From NCBI GenBank assembly GCA_900549225.1, contig URNP01000024.1, positions 1-21,163 on the forward strand: a stretch of 21,163 nucleotides of DNA. The letters are read 5' to 3'. This DNA is from an uncultured Eubacteriales bacterium (GTDB lineage Bacteria; Bacillota; Clostridia; Christensenellales; CAG-917). A program made the position numbers and the translations under genes. Positions 13,283 to 20,516 of the stretch are shown one piece after another. How positions within the stretch are numbered: position 1 is the stretch's first letter; each line of letters starts with the position of its first letter. A model generated the notes under the pieces. It had not been told where the DNA came from, made no database searches, and saw nothing but the letters and a program-made list of their open reading frames with translations.

Positions 13283-14830
13283 ATGAGAATCAAGGGAAGG
13301 AGAATATTCAACTATAGACCTATGTTGTGGTTTGCTCTTTCTCTCGTTGCGGGCATAATTGTGTCCGAAGCGTTTTACGGCTTGCCAACGTGGGTGTATC
13401 TTGCGTTGCTTGCCGTTTTTATTTTGGCGTTTTCGCTTACCGCCGCTTTCAAAAAGTCGAGAAAACTCTTCTACATTCCGCTTGCACTGCTCGTAGGATT
13501 CGTCGCGATGACGAGTACGAATTTGCAATATAACTCGGTAAAACCGAATAATTATACGGGCGAAATGACCGTCAGAGTCAATAGCGAAATCGTGTATAAC
13601 GGCAAAAGTTATTCCTTCGACGCCGACAGAATCACCATAAACGGAATAACGATAAAGTACGAGGCGAGGGTGTACGCATACCTTGACGACATCGAATTTT
13701 CGCCCGGCGATACGGTGAAGGTGAACGGAAAACTCCGCTACTTTGCGCACGAAAAATTCGACAACTATTATCCGCGCAAAATTTCAAGCGGGCAAAGATA
13801 TTCGCTTACAGCATATTCGGCATACAAGGTTGCATCGGGCAAACTCGATTTTCCCGAAAACCTGCAGGTCAGAATCAAGCGGATTCTCCATACGCATCTC
13901 GACGATAAGACCGCTTCGATAGTGCAAGCTCTCGTCATAGGCGATAAGTCGGGCATCGACTCGAATATGTACGACGACATAAAGTCAAGCGGTTTGGCAC
14001 ACGTGCTTGCCGTGAGCGGTCTTCACGTCACGACGCTTGCGACAGCACTCTATTTCGTGCTTAAAAAACTCAAAGTCAATCCCAAAATCAGTTTCGTGAT
14101 CGTGCTGATCGCAACGTTTTTCTATTCGATGCTTTGCTCGTTTACGGCATCGTCGTTGCGCGCCGTCATTATGAGCGGTGTGTATATGTTTTCCTCCGCA
14201 TTCTCAAGGAAGAAAGACGATTTGTCGTCGATTTCGCTCGCCGCAATCGTCATTCTGCTCGTGCGCCCCGCAGACCTTTTCGACGTGGGATTTCTGCTCT
14301 CGTTTGCTTCGGTCACGGGAATCTTCCTCTTTGACAGACCTTTTGAAAGAACGGGACTCAAAATCGTGAATAAAATCAGCCCGAAACGCAAACTCGGAAC
14401 GAATTTCGCAAAAGTGTGCGCGCTTTCCTTTGCAACAAACCTTTTCACTCTTCCGTTCGTGGCGTACTTTTTCGGCGAAGTGCCGACACTGTTCGTGCTT
14501 TCAAATTGGTTGATTTTGCCGTATATTATGGCGTTTTACGTAGTTGCGATAGTGCTGACGTTGCTCGCGTCGATCACGGGTATGGGCGCAATCGTTTTGC
14601 CACTCAAATATTTGCTTATTCCGTTCAGACTTTTCGTTGGGTTGGTGGGCAGCGTGAGTATTGCGACGGCGTCGGTCGCCGCCGACGTCGTAACGCTCGT
14701 GGCACTCGTCGTCGTGATGGTGTTCATGTCAAGATTCGTGTTTCTCGACAGAGTGAAAAAGTGCAGAGGAGTGTGCGTTATGCTGTGCGCGTTTATGATG
14801 TTGCGCTCGCTTCTCGTCGCGTTTTGCTGA
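13283..14830 (+). CDS. ComEC/Rec2-family membrane channel lacking the metallo-beta-lactamase domain
   Basis: An integral membrane protein of about 515 aa. It has an N-terminal pair of helices (RPMLWFALSLVAGIIVSE), an extracytoplasmic OB/DUF4131-like region (about residues 60-175), then the Competence domain, with the hallmark LVIGDKSGIDSNMYDDIKSSGLAHVLAVSGLH followed by about eight hydrophobic helices. In transforming bacteria ComEC carries single-stranded DNA across the membrane. Full-length proteins are usually 700-800 aa with a C-terminal metallo-beta-lactamase nuclease domain; here the frame stops at the end of the helices and no such domain follows in any frame. Start is uncertain: ATG 13283 has only a weak AAAGAG, and TTG 13247 is possible. 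Whether it still takes up DNA is not deducible. Confidence 0.85.
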   Translation: MRIKGRRIFNYRPMLWFALSLVAGIIVSEAFYGLPTWVYLALLAVFILAFSLTAAFKKSRKLFYIPLALLVGFVAMTSTNLQYNSVKPNNYTGEMTVRVNSEIVYNGKSYSFDADRITINGITIKYEARVYAYLDDIEFSPGDTVKVNGKLRYFAHEKFDNYYPRKISSGQRYSLTAYSAYKVASGKLDFPENLQVRIKRILHTHLDDKTASIVQALVIGDKSGIDSNMYDDIKSSGLAHVLAVSGLHVTTLATALYFVLKKLKVNPKISFVIVLIATFFYSMLCSFTASSLRAVIMSGVYMFSSAFSRKKDDLSSISLAAIVILLVRPADLFDVGFLLSFASVTGIFLFDRPFERTGLKIVNKISPKRKLGTNFAKVCALSFATNLFTLPFVAYFFGEVPTLFVLSNWLILPYIMAFYVVAIVLTLLASITGMGAIVLPLKYLLIPFRLFVGLVGSVSIATASVAADVVTLVALVVVMVFMSRFVFLDRVKKCRGVCVMLCAFMMLRSLLVAFC

Positions 14831-14971
14831 TTGATCGGGGCGTGTGGCGTTGCGATTTCGATTGTGGTTATAGGGAATTCCATATCGATTTTTTGCACGT
14901 TTTTGGCGAAATCCGTGGATTAAACGTGGGTTTTGACGGAAAAAAATAAAAATGTATTGCGCTCGCACGCT

Positions 14972-15000
14972 TTGTGTGATAATATGATTATGTTTATAAT
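14972..15000 (+). promoter_or_regulatory. Promoter of the membrane-anchored DUF1508-like gene
   Basis: -35 TTGTGT (14972-14977), 17-nt spacer, -10 TATAAT (14995-15000, perfect). Transcription would begin inside the 21-bp duplication that follows. Confidence 0.6.
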
Positions 15001-15037
15001 ACTCTAATGAGGGAGTATAATACTCTGATAAGGGAGT
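14996..15037 (+). repeat. 21-bp tandem duplication carrying the ribosome binding site
   Basis: ATAATACTCTAATGAGGGAGT (14996-15016, copy 1) and a second 21-nt copy at 15017-15037 that differs at 3 positions. Each copy contains a GAGGGAG/AAGGGAG SD-like core and a small inverted repeat ACTC...GAGT. Only the second copy is well placed (8 nt) for ATG 15045. Confidence 0.85.
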
Positions 15038-15044
15038 GCAAACT

Positions 15045-16334
15045 ATGCAAGACATCAAACTCGGACCGTTCGACGGTATCACCGCAGTGCTCGTCATCGT
15101 CGCTTGTATCATCGCGGCGGCTTGTCTCGTTGCAGTTTTCGTCGTTAATATCATCAAGGCTATCAAAGAGCATTTCGACGATAAAGAGGATAAAGCGGAA
15201 GACGAATTCTTTGCCGAATACGGCGTTACGGGTGAGGAATTGCGCCTCAACCAAAAAATCGCTCAAAAACGTAACGAACTTATGAGCCTTATGCACAGTA
15301 GAAAGGCAAGACGTGCCTCTATGGCACAAAAATCCGAGCCTGATGCGTCGCCCGAAACGCAAGAACCCGTCGAAGAAACTCCTATTGAGCCCGCTCCCGT
15401 CGAAGAGCCGATTGCTCCTGCAGCCGAACCTGCTCCGATTGAGTTTGCTCCCAAGGAGGAAGTGAAGGAAGAACCTATTCCCGAACCCGTCAAAGAAGAG
15501 CCGATCCCCGAACCTGCTCCCGAACCTGTTAAAGAGGAAGTTAAACAAGAGCCTGTCGTTCAACCCGAACCGATTAAGGAAGAAGTTAAGGAAGAACCCA
15601 AACCCGAACCTATCTCTGAACCCGTCAAGGAAGAGGTTAAACCCGAACCTATCGTCGAGCCCGCTCCCGTTGAGCCTGCTCTCGTCGAAGAGCCTAAGAA
15701 ACAGGGCGTTGCAAAACCCGCCGCTAAGAAAGTCGTCAAGAAGAAACCCGACGATTGGTCTAAATACGACGGAACTTACGAAGGATACTACTACGATCCC
15801 GAAGACGCTTGCTACTATGAAGGCACTCCGTCTCCCGATCTTGCAAAGAAACTCGCCGCAAAAGAGGCTGAACTCGAAGCGCTCAACGCAAACAAGGATA
15901 AGAAAGTCGTCATCAAGAAAGTCGCTCCTCCGTTTGCCGCGCTCAAGACGCCCAAGAATAAACGTCAAGCACCAAAGCCCGTTGCAGGATTTGACGAGTC
16001 CGTCATTTACGGCAAGTACGTCATCGAACACGTGGATAAGGGCGACGGAACGCAAGAGTGGTTCTACACCCTCTACGACGCAAGCGGAAACAATATCTAC
16101 GAGAGTTCCAACTACACGACTCAAGAGTACTGCGAGAGAGCAATCAACCGCTTCAAATCTCACGCTATCATCGGCACTTACACGATCGAAGCCGCAGACG
16201 GCAAATTCTTCTTCGTGCTTAAGCGTAAAACATACGTCCATAAGGGCTCGCCTCAAAACACCTTCGAAGATGCAAACAGCCATATGAGAGAAATCAAAAA
16301 CTTTGCGCAAACCGATATAGTCAGAGTGCAATAA
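15045..16334 (+). CDS. Membrane-anchored protein with Pro/Glu/Lys-rich stalk and DUF1508-like C-terminal region
   Basis: A 429-aa protein of unknown function. One membrane helix (about residues 12-34) is followed by a charged cytosolic-type helix (to about 95). A long low-complexity stalk follows (about 100-225) made of EP-, EEVK- and EPVKEE-type units, then a Lys-rich patch. The C-terminus contains YEGYYYDPEDACYYEG and then two similar beta-rich modules (about 312-365 and 366-425): GKYVIEH...WFYTLYDASGNNIYESSNY and GTYTIEAADGKFFFVLKRKT, resembling the DUF1508/YegP fold. Start ATG 15045 has SD AGGGAG (15031-15036). It has its own promoter and terminator. The anchor and rod-like spacer suggest a module held away from the membrane; the DUF1508 resemblance is by eye. 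Confidence 0.7.
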   Translation: MQDIKLGPFDGITAVLVIVACIIAAACLVAVFVVNIIKAIKEHFDDKEDKAEDEFFAEYGVTGEELRLNQKIAQKRNELMSLMHSRKARRASMAQKSEPDASPETQEPVEETPIEPAPVEEPIAPAAEPAPIEFAPKEEVKEEPIPEPVKEEPIPEPAPEPVKEEVKQEPVVQPEPIKEEVKEEPKPEPISEPVKEEVKPEPIVEPAPVEPALVEEPKKQGVAKPAAKKVVKKKPDDWSKYDGTYEGYYYDPEDACYYEGTPSPDLAKKLAAKEAELEALNANKDKKVVIKKVAPPFAALKTPKNKRQAPKPVAGFDESVIYGKYVIEHVDKGDGTQEWFYTLYDASGNNIYESSNYTTQEYCERAINRFKSHAIIGTYTIEAADGKFFFVLKRKTYVHKGSPQNTFEDANSHMREIKNFAQTDIVRVQ

Positions 16335-16343
16335 TGAAAAAGG

Positions 16344-16370
16344 GCGCAACGGTCAATCCGTTGCGCTTTT
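16344..16370 (+). terminator. Rho-independent terminator
   Basis: GCGCAACGG (16344-16352) pairs with CCGTTGCGC (16358-16366) around TCAAT, followed by TTTT. An upstream AAAAAG can extend the stem. It ends the DUF1508-like gene. Confidence 0.85.
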
Positions 16371-16410
16371 CATAACGAGCAAAACTCAGAATAAAGGAAA
16401 AATTGTATAT

Positions 16411-17013
16411 ATGGATTTTTCGACTTTGAAAAACAATCTTGAAAAACGCGGATTTGTAGTTTCATTGTTTTCAACGATAAACGAAGCAAACGAGTATCTC
16501 AATGCGCAAATAGATGACAAAAGCATCGGATTCGGCGGCTCTGTGACTCTCGATGAGATGGGTATTCTTAAAATGCTCGAAAAGCACAACAAGGTGCTGT
16601 ATCGCTTCGACAATCCCGACGGAAAAACTCCCGTCGAGGTGATGAAAGAGTCGCTCACCGCAGACGTTTTTCTCACAAGTGCAAACGGCGTTGCCGAAAC
16701 GGGTGAGATCGTCAATATCGACGGCAATTGCAACAGAATCGCAGGGGAGTTGTACGGTCACGAAAGAGTTTATATCATCGTCGGCAAAAACAAGATTGCG
16801 CCCGACTTCGAGAAGGCTCTGTGGCGTGCAAGAAATATTGCTGCGCCGAAAAACGCCGTGCGACTTCACAAAAACACGCCCTGCGCAGTGGACGGCGTGT
16901 GCCACGATTGCTCAAGCCCCGAACGTATTTGCAAAGGCTTGGCAGTGCTGTGGAGAAAACCCACGAATTGTCCGTACGAAATTGTTGTGATAGACGAAGA
17001 ATTAGGTTATTGA
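16411..17013 (+). CDS. LUD-domain protein (LutC/YkgG-like, DUF162)
   Basis: A 200-aa cytosolic protein of the lactate-utilisation (LUD) superfamily. The N-terminal half includes the family motif GFGGSVTLDEMG (about residues 40-51) and, later, TSANGVAETGEIVNIDGNCNR, the conserved T-x-x-x-AxTG region. The C-terminus holds a Cys cluster, NTPCAVDGVCHDCSSPERIC, conserved in the stand-alone LUD subgroup and possibly metal-binding. The lutA and lutB partners are absent here, so a role in lactate oxidation is not established. SD-like AAAGGA lies about 12 nt before the ATG, longer than ideal. The last seven codons and stop are included in a 22-bp tandem duplication. Confidence 0.85.
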   Translation: MDFSTLKNNLEKRGFVVSLFSTINEANEYLNAQIDDKSIGFGGSVTLDEMGILKMLEKHNKVLYRFDNPDGKTPVEVMKESLTADVFLTSANGVAETGEIVNIDGNCNRIAGELYGHERVYIIVGKNKIAPDFEKALWRARNIAAPKNAVRLHKNTPCAVDGVCHDCSSPERICKGLAVLWRKPTNCPYEIVVIDEELGY

Positions 17014-17036
17014 TGACGAAGAATTAGGTTATTGAT
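16993..17036 (+). repeat. 22-bp perfect tandem duplication spanning the LUD stop codon
   Basis: The 22-nt unit beginning GACGAAGAATTAGG and ending TTATTGAT occurs at 16993-17014 and again at 17015-17036 without mismatches. The first copy includes the stop codon of the LUD gene, so the second copy is untranslated. It looks like recent replication slippage. Confidence 0.9.
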
Positions 17037-17085
17037 TGAGATTTAATAATTAATAATGAATAATGAATAATTAATAAATGAGGGT

Positions 17086-17106
17086 GGACTCTGTCCACAC
17101 CCGATG
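17086..17106. other. Inverted repeat in AT-rich intergenic DNA
   Basis: TGGAC-TCT-GTCCA with further GGG/CCC pairing across a one-base bulge, set in a very AT-rich TAATAATTAATAATGAATAA-type stretch (17040-17080). No T run follows. It might be a small intergenic repeat or a pause hairpin. Confidence 0.4.
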
Positions 17107-17154
17107 GATAATGATATCAATCCGAACGGAATGAGAATAATCAATGAATATTGC

Positions 17155-17183
17155 AAAAAAACACTCGTGCGAGTGTTTTTTTT
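17155..17183. terminator. Bidirectional terminator between LUD and AT3 genes
   Basis: ACACTC-GTGC-GAGTGT, extended by A7 on the left and T8 on the right, so it can work in both directions. It lies between the convergent LUD (+) and AT3 acyltransferase (-) genes. Confidence 0.85.
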
Positions 17184-17228
17184 GTAGATTATTCGTTGTC
17201 GGTTTTCGGTAAGTCGGGGAAACTTTGT

Positions 17229-18527
17229 TTACTTGTTGAAATCGGTGTTTTCTTTGGACGCTTCCTTGTAAAAGGCGTTTTCTTTTGTTGCGGAGTTTTC
17301 GTCGCTTTGTTCGTCCGTTTCGTTAATCGCTTTTGTTTCGTTAATCGCTTTTGTTTCGTCGGGAGCGATTTCGGAAGATGGGATTTCCGTTGTGGTTGTT
17401 TGCTTTGTATTGTTTTCGACGTGAGAGTTACTTTTCTTCTTTGACTTTTTGCGAATGTGCTTTTCTACGAGCGGAATTAAAGTTTCGATTATCGATTCAA
17501 GCCCTTGTCTGACTTCTTCTATCATAATGCAGACGATGAACGTGACCGTGATAAATCCGAGCATAATCAAGAACGCATACTTGCTTTGATAATATTCACT
17601 GCAATGGAATATGTTTTCGTACATATAAGAGCGCATTTCGTTGCTGTCGTGAATCAGATATACGCCAAACATTTTTGAGGAGAGCGAAACGACAAACTTT
17701 GCCGCTGCTCCCGATTGCATTTTAATGTCTTTGAGGGCAAGCAATATAATTACTGCCGGTGCGGTGCGGATAATCGAGGCGTGTGACGAGTTTAGGAAGT
17801 AACCTGCAATAAAAGTCGCAACGTAAACGAGAATTGGAATAAATATCCATTTTTTCGGAACTTTTACGTCGTACTTTCTAATAAACGCACCGATAAAGTA
17901 CAGCAAAATGAACCATGCGACACTAAATCCTTCTTCAAGCGATAGTTGCGGCACGATATGAACGTCACTTGAAAGTATCCCTGCAACGATTGCAAATATA
18001 CATATCGCAAAGTGAGTCTTTTTGTCGATATTGCCTATGATTACGTTCAAAAACGGCGACGCAAGCATCATAAATATGTAGGCAGAGAAGAACCAGTATT
18101 TGCCGCTTACCACGGGGAAGAGGGAGGACAGCAACCATTGAACGCTGAAACTTTCTTTGCCGTTGACGATAATAAACGCAATGAAAAGCGCAACGCTGTA
18201 CGTCCATACTTGCGCATATAATTTGATGAGTTTTCTCCAGTTGGGTTTTGTCGAACGACAAGTGAAGTAAGCGCTTATCAGTACAAAAACGTTGACTGAC
18301 GGACTGAAAAGCGAATAAAGAATCCTTCCGAACACGAAGTTTGCGCCGACCATATGGTCGATGAATCCGCCGTGTCCTAAAAAGTGCGTCGAAACTATGA
18401 GAAACATTGCAACGATTCTTGCAATATCAAACGCAATATTGCGACCGCCGTCGGAACGTTTGTCGGCTATTGAAGGCGCGTCTGGCAATTGCGATTGGTT
18501 TTCAGAAAATGATTGTGCGTCTTCCAT
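17229..18527 (-). CDS. Acyltransferase family 3 (AT3) integral membrane protein
   Basis: A 432-aa protein with about ten membrane helices in residues 30-370, of the AT3/OatA-WecH superfamily that O-acetylates cell-wall or surface glycans using acyl-CoA. The N-terminal helix reads NIAFDIARIVAMFLIVSTHF, with the conserved Arg and the His at the end of helix 1; WFFSAYIFMMLASPFLN (around 145-160) is a second family segment. Residues 1-28 and about 375-432 are hydrophilic tails, the latter Glu/Asn/Lys-rich with a hexapeptide repeat (ETKAIN twice). No SGNH domain is attached, unlike OatA. The ATG has no SD, and a good promoter sits only about 7 nt upstream, suggesting a leaderless mRNA. Acceptor glycan unknown. 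Confidence 0.85.
   Translation of the reverse strand: MEDAQSFSENQSQLPDAPSIADKRSDGGRNIAFDIARIVAMFLIVSTHFLGHGGFIDHMVGANFVFGRILYSLFSPSVNVFVLISAYFTCRSTKPNWRKLIKLYAQVWTYSVALFIAFIIVNGKESFSVQWLLSSLFPVVSGKYWFFSAYIFMMLASPFLNVIIGNIDKKTHFAICIFAIVAGILSSDVHIVPQLSLEEGFSVAWFILLYFIGAFIRKYDVKVPKKWIFIPILVYVATFIAGYFLNSSHASIIRTAPAVIILLALKDIKMQSGAAAKFVVSLSSKMFGVYLIHDSNEMRSYMYENIFHCSEYYQSKYAFLIMLGFITVTFIVCIMIEEVRQGLESIIETLIPLVEKHIRKKSKKKSNSHVENNTKQTTTTEIPSSEIAPDETKAINETKAINETDEQSDENSATKENAFYKEASKENTDFNK
17317..17358. repeat. 18-bp tandem repeat in the AT3 tail
   Basis: GTTTCGTTAATCGCTTTT is repeated at 17317-17334 and 17335-17352, with a third partial copy (GTTTCG) to 17358. On the coding strand it encodes ETKAIN units in the hydrophilic C-terminal tail. 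It is in frame, so it can expand or contract. Confidence 0.9.
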
Positions 18528-18533
18528 ATCTAT

Positions 18534-18562
18534 ATATTAGCGCAGATTTTGCGTGTAGACAA
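18534..18562 (-). promoter_or_regulatory. Promoter of the AT3 gene (possible leaderless transcript)
   Basis: Minus-strand -35 TTGTCT (18557-18562), 17-nt spacer, -10 TAATAT (18534-18539). The expected transcription start coincides with the AUG at 18527, and there is no SD. Confidence 0.55.
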
Positions 18563-18563
18563 C

Positions 18564-18589
18564 AAAAAAGCACCTTTTCAGGTGCTTTT
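18564..18589 (-). terminator. Terminator of the GGGtGRT operon
   Basis: AAAAGCACCT (18566-18575) pairs with AGGTGCTTTT (18580-18589) around TTTC. On the minus strand it is followed by a T6 tract (18564-18569). It lies directly before the AT3 promoter, with two further small hairpins upstream at 18605-18644. Confidence 0.85.
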
Positions 18590-18647
18590 GTGTTTTGGCT
18601 TTACTTTGCTTACGCAAAGGCTATGCTCGTTCGCTTGTGCGAATGAG

Positions 18648-19652
18648 TTATTTCGTCAAACCTTCTTGAACTGCGACCGCACAAGCAACGCTTGCACCAA
18701 CCATTGGGTTGTTGCCCATGCCGATCAAGCCCATCATTTCCACGTGTGCGGGAACGGATGAAGATCCTGCAAATTGTGCGTCGGAGTGCATTCTGCCCAT
18801 CGTGTCCGTCATGCCGTAGGAAGCAGGGCCTGCCGCCATGTTGTCGGGGTGGAGCGTACGACCCGTGCCACCGCCCGACGCGACGGAGAAGTATTTTTTG
18901 CCGTTGTCAACGCACCATTTCTTGTAAGTGCCTGCGACGGGGTGTTGGAAACGAGTGGGGTTGGTGGAGTTGCCTGTGATGGAGACGTCAACGTCTTCAA
19001 GACGCATAATCGCAACGCCTTCGGTGACGTCGTCTGCGCCGTAAACTCTGACTGCCGCGCGCTCGCCGTTTGAATAGGGAGTTTCTTTGACGACTTTGAC
19101 TTCACCGGTGAAGTAGTCCATCTTGGTTTGCACGTAAGTGAAGCCGTTGATACGGGAAATGATGAACGCCGCGTCTTTGCCGAGTCCGTTGAGGATGACT
19201 TTGAGCGGAGTCTTTCTGACTTTGTTTGCCGTTCTTGCAATGCCGATTGCGCCTTCTGCTGCCGCAAACGATTCGTGTCCTGCGAGGAATGCGAAGCATT
19301 TGGTGCTTTCTCTAAGGAGCATTGCGGCAAGGTTGCCGTGTCCGAGACCGACTTTGCGTTGTTCTGCAACGGAGCCGGGGATGCAGAAGGATTGGAGCCC
19401 TTCGCCGATTGCTTCTGCCGCGTCTGCCGCGTTCACGCAATTCTTTTTGATTGCGATTGCGCAACCTACGGTGTACGCCCACACTGCGTTTTCAAAGCAG
19501 ATGGGTTGGATGCCTTTGACGATTGCGTTGCAATCAACGCCCTTGGAAAGGCAAATATCTCTTGCTTCTTCGAGGTCCTTGATGCCGTATTGTGCAAGAA
19601 CGCCGTTGATTTTGTCTATTCTTCTTTCATAACCTTCAAATGTTACACTCAT
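18648..19652 (-). CDS. GGGtGRT family protein
   Basis: A 334-aa soluble protein, no signal peptide or membrane helix, belonging to the family named for its GGGtGRT motif, seen here as ASGGGTGRTLHPD (GGGTGRT at 260-266). Other notable segments: a GLGHGNLAAMLL stretch (102-113), SFAAAEGAIGIARTANKVRKTPLKVILNGLGKDAAFIISRINGF around 128-171 in pieces, and a Gly-rich end (MGLIGMGNNPMVGASVACAVAV). Seven Cys are scattered through residues 34-119, with two more near the end. It follows an NifU-like scaffold gene by 15 nt in the same operon, the arrangement regularly seen for this family. Biochemical function is not established; Fe-S or Cys-linked chemistry is suggested by the partner. A strong terminator ends the operon. 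Confidence 0.9.
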   Translation of the reverse strand: MSVTFEGYERRIDKINGVLAQYGIKDLEEARDICLSKGVDCNAIVKGIQPICFENAVWAYTVGCAIAIKKNCVNAADAAEAIGEGLQSFCIPGSVAEQRKVGLGHGNLAAMLLRESTKCFAFLAGHESFAAAEGAIGIARTANKVRKTPLKVILNGLGKDAAFIISRINGFTYVQTKMDYFTGEVKVVKETPYSNGERAAVRVYGADDVTEGVAIMRLEDVDVSITGNSTNPTRFQHPVAGTYKKWCVDNGKKYFSVASGGGTGRTLHPDNMAAGPASYGMTDTMGRMHSDAQFAGSSSVPAHVEMMGLIGMGNNPMVGASVACAVAVQEGLTK

Positions 19653-19667
19653 TGTTTCGTCCTCCGA

Positions 19668-20369
19668 TTATTCTTGACGCGGGTCAATCCACTTCACAGC
19701 ACCGTCTTCGGCTTTGTATCTGCCGTACGTGCCCGTGCATTTTGCAAGCGCTTCGTTTGCGTCTACGCCTTTCTTGATCATATCCATAAACACGCCGAGT
19801 TTGCAGAATTGATAGCCGATGATCTCGTTGTTTGCATCAAGTGCGACTTTGGTGACGTAACCTTCTGCCATTTCAAGATAACGAGGTCCTTTGGAAACGG
19901 TGGAGTACATAGTGCCGATTTGGCTGCGATGTCCTTTGCCGAGGTCTTCAAGGCCTGCGCCGATGACGAGTCCGCCTTCGGAGAATGCGGATTGCGTTCT
20001 GCCGTATACGATTTGCAAGAAAAGTTCACGCATAGCAGTGTTGATTGCGTCGCACACAAGGTCGGTGTTGAGCGCTTCGAGAATGGTCTTGCCTGTGAGA
20101 ATTTCAGCCGCCATTGCCGCAGAGTGCGTCATGCCCGAGCAACCGATCGTCTCCACCAAAGCCTCTTGAATCACGCCGTCTTTGACGTTGAGCGTGAGTT
20201 TGCATGCGCCTTGTTGAGGTGCGCACCAGCCGATGCCGTGCGTAAGGCCGCTGATGTCCTTGATTTCTCTTGCTTGCACCCACTTGCCTTCTTCGGGAAT
20301 CGGGGCGGGACCGTGGTTCGGACCCTTCGCAACGCAACACATGTTTTCAACTTCACTTGAATATTGCAT
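19668..20369 (-). CDS. NifU/IscU-like iron-sulfur scaffold protein, partner of GGGtGRT
   Basis: A 233-aa protein whose residues 45-100 resemble the NifU N-terminal/IscU fold: GWCAPQQGACKLTLNVKDGVI followed by VETIGCSGMTHSAAMAAEILTGKT, matching the GCGxAIASSS...GKT scaffold motif, with Cys49, Cys56 and Cys77 as candidate ligands. The C-terminal half (about 120-233) is specific to this subfamily. IscS and other assembly genes are not nearby, so it may serve the GGGtGRT protein rather than general Fe-S assembly. The start is supported by a strong SD, GGAGG, 9 nt before the ATG. Another Cys pair (11-12) lies near the N-terminus. First gene of a two-gene operon. Confidence 0.88.
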   Translation of the reverse strand: MQYSSEVENMCCVAKGPNHGPAPIPEEGKWVQAREIKDISGLTHGIGWCAPQQGACKLTLNVKDGVIQEALVETIGCSGMTHSAAMAAEILTGKTILEALNTDLVCDAINTAMRELFLQIVYGRTQSAFSEGGLVIGAGLEDLGKGHRSQIGTMYSTVSKGPRYLEMAEGYVTKVALDANNEIIGYQFCKLGVFMDMIKKGVDANEALAKCTGTYGRYKAEDGAVKWIDPRQE

Positions 20370-20413
20370 AGATTATTGCCTCCAAAAAGAGTGTTTTTTG
20401 TTTAGTTAAAGTT

Positions 20414-20442
20414 ATTTTATCATATAGATAAAGTTTTATCAA
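20414..20442 (-). promoter_or_regulatory. Promoter of the NifU-like/GGGtGRT operon with internal palindrome
   Basis: Minus-strand -35 TTGATA (20437-20442), 17-nt spacer, extended -10 TGA-TAAAAT (20414-20419). A perfect 6-bp-arm inverted repeat, GATAAA-GT-TTTATC (20427-20440), occupies the spacer and -35, a position suited to a repressor site. Confidence 0.6.
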
Positions 20443-20516
20443 GAAAATACAAAAAATAAATCTTGACCAACTTTCCTAAAATTGAAAATCTTATTTGCAA
20501 TCGGGAGGAAGGTTTG

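Noticed and set aside
14831..14949. Continuation of ComEC into a metallo-beta-lactamase domain after a frameshift
   Set aside because: No HxHxD-type or related sequence in any frame of the short downstream gap.
14994..16349. Minus-strand open frame of 451 codons rich in Phe/Gly/Arg
   Set aside because: It is the complement of the Pro/Glu/Lys repeat region, whose codon bias keeps the antisense frame open.
19128..20360. Plus-strand open frame of 410 codons over the GGGtGRT and NifU-like genes
   Set aside because: Runs antisense across two real genes and their junction; no family resemblance.
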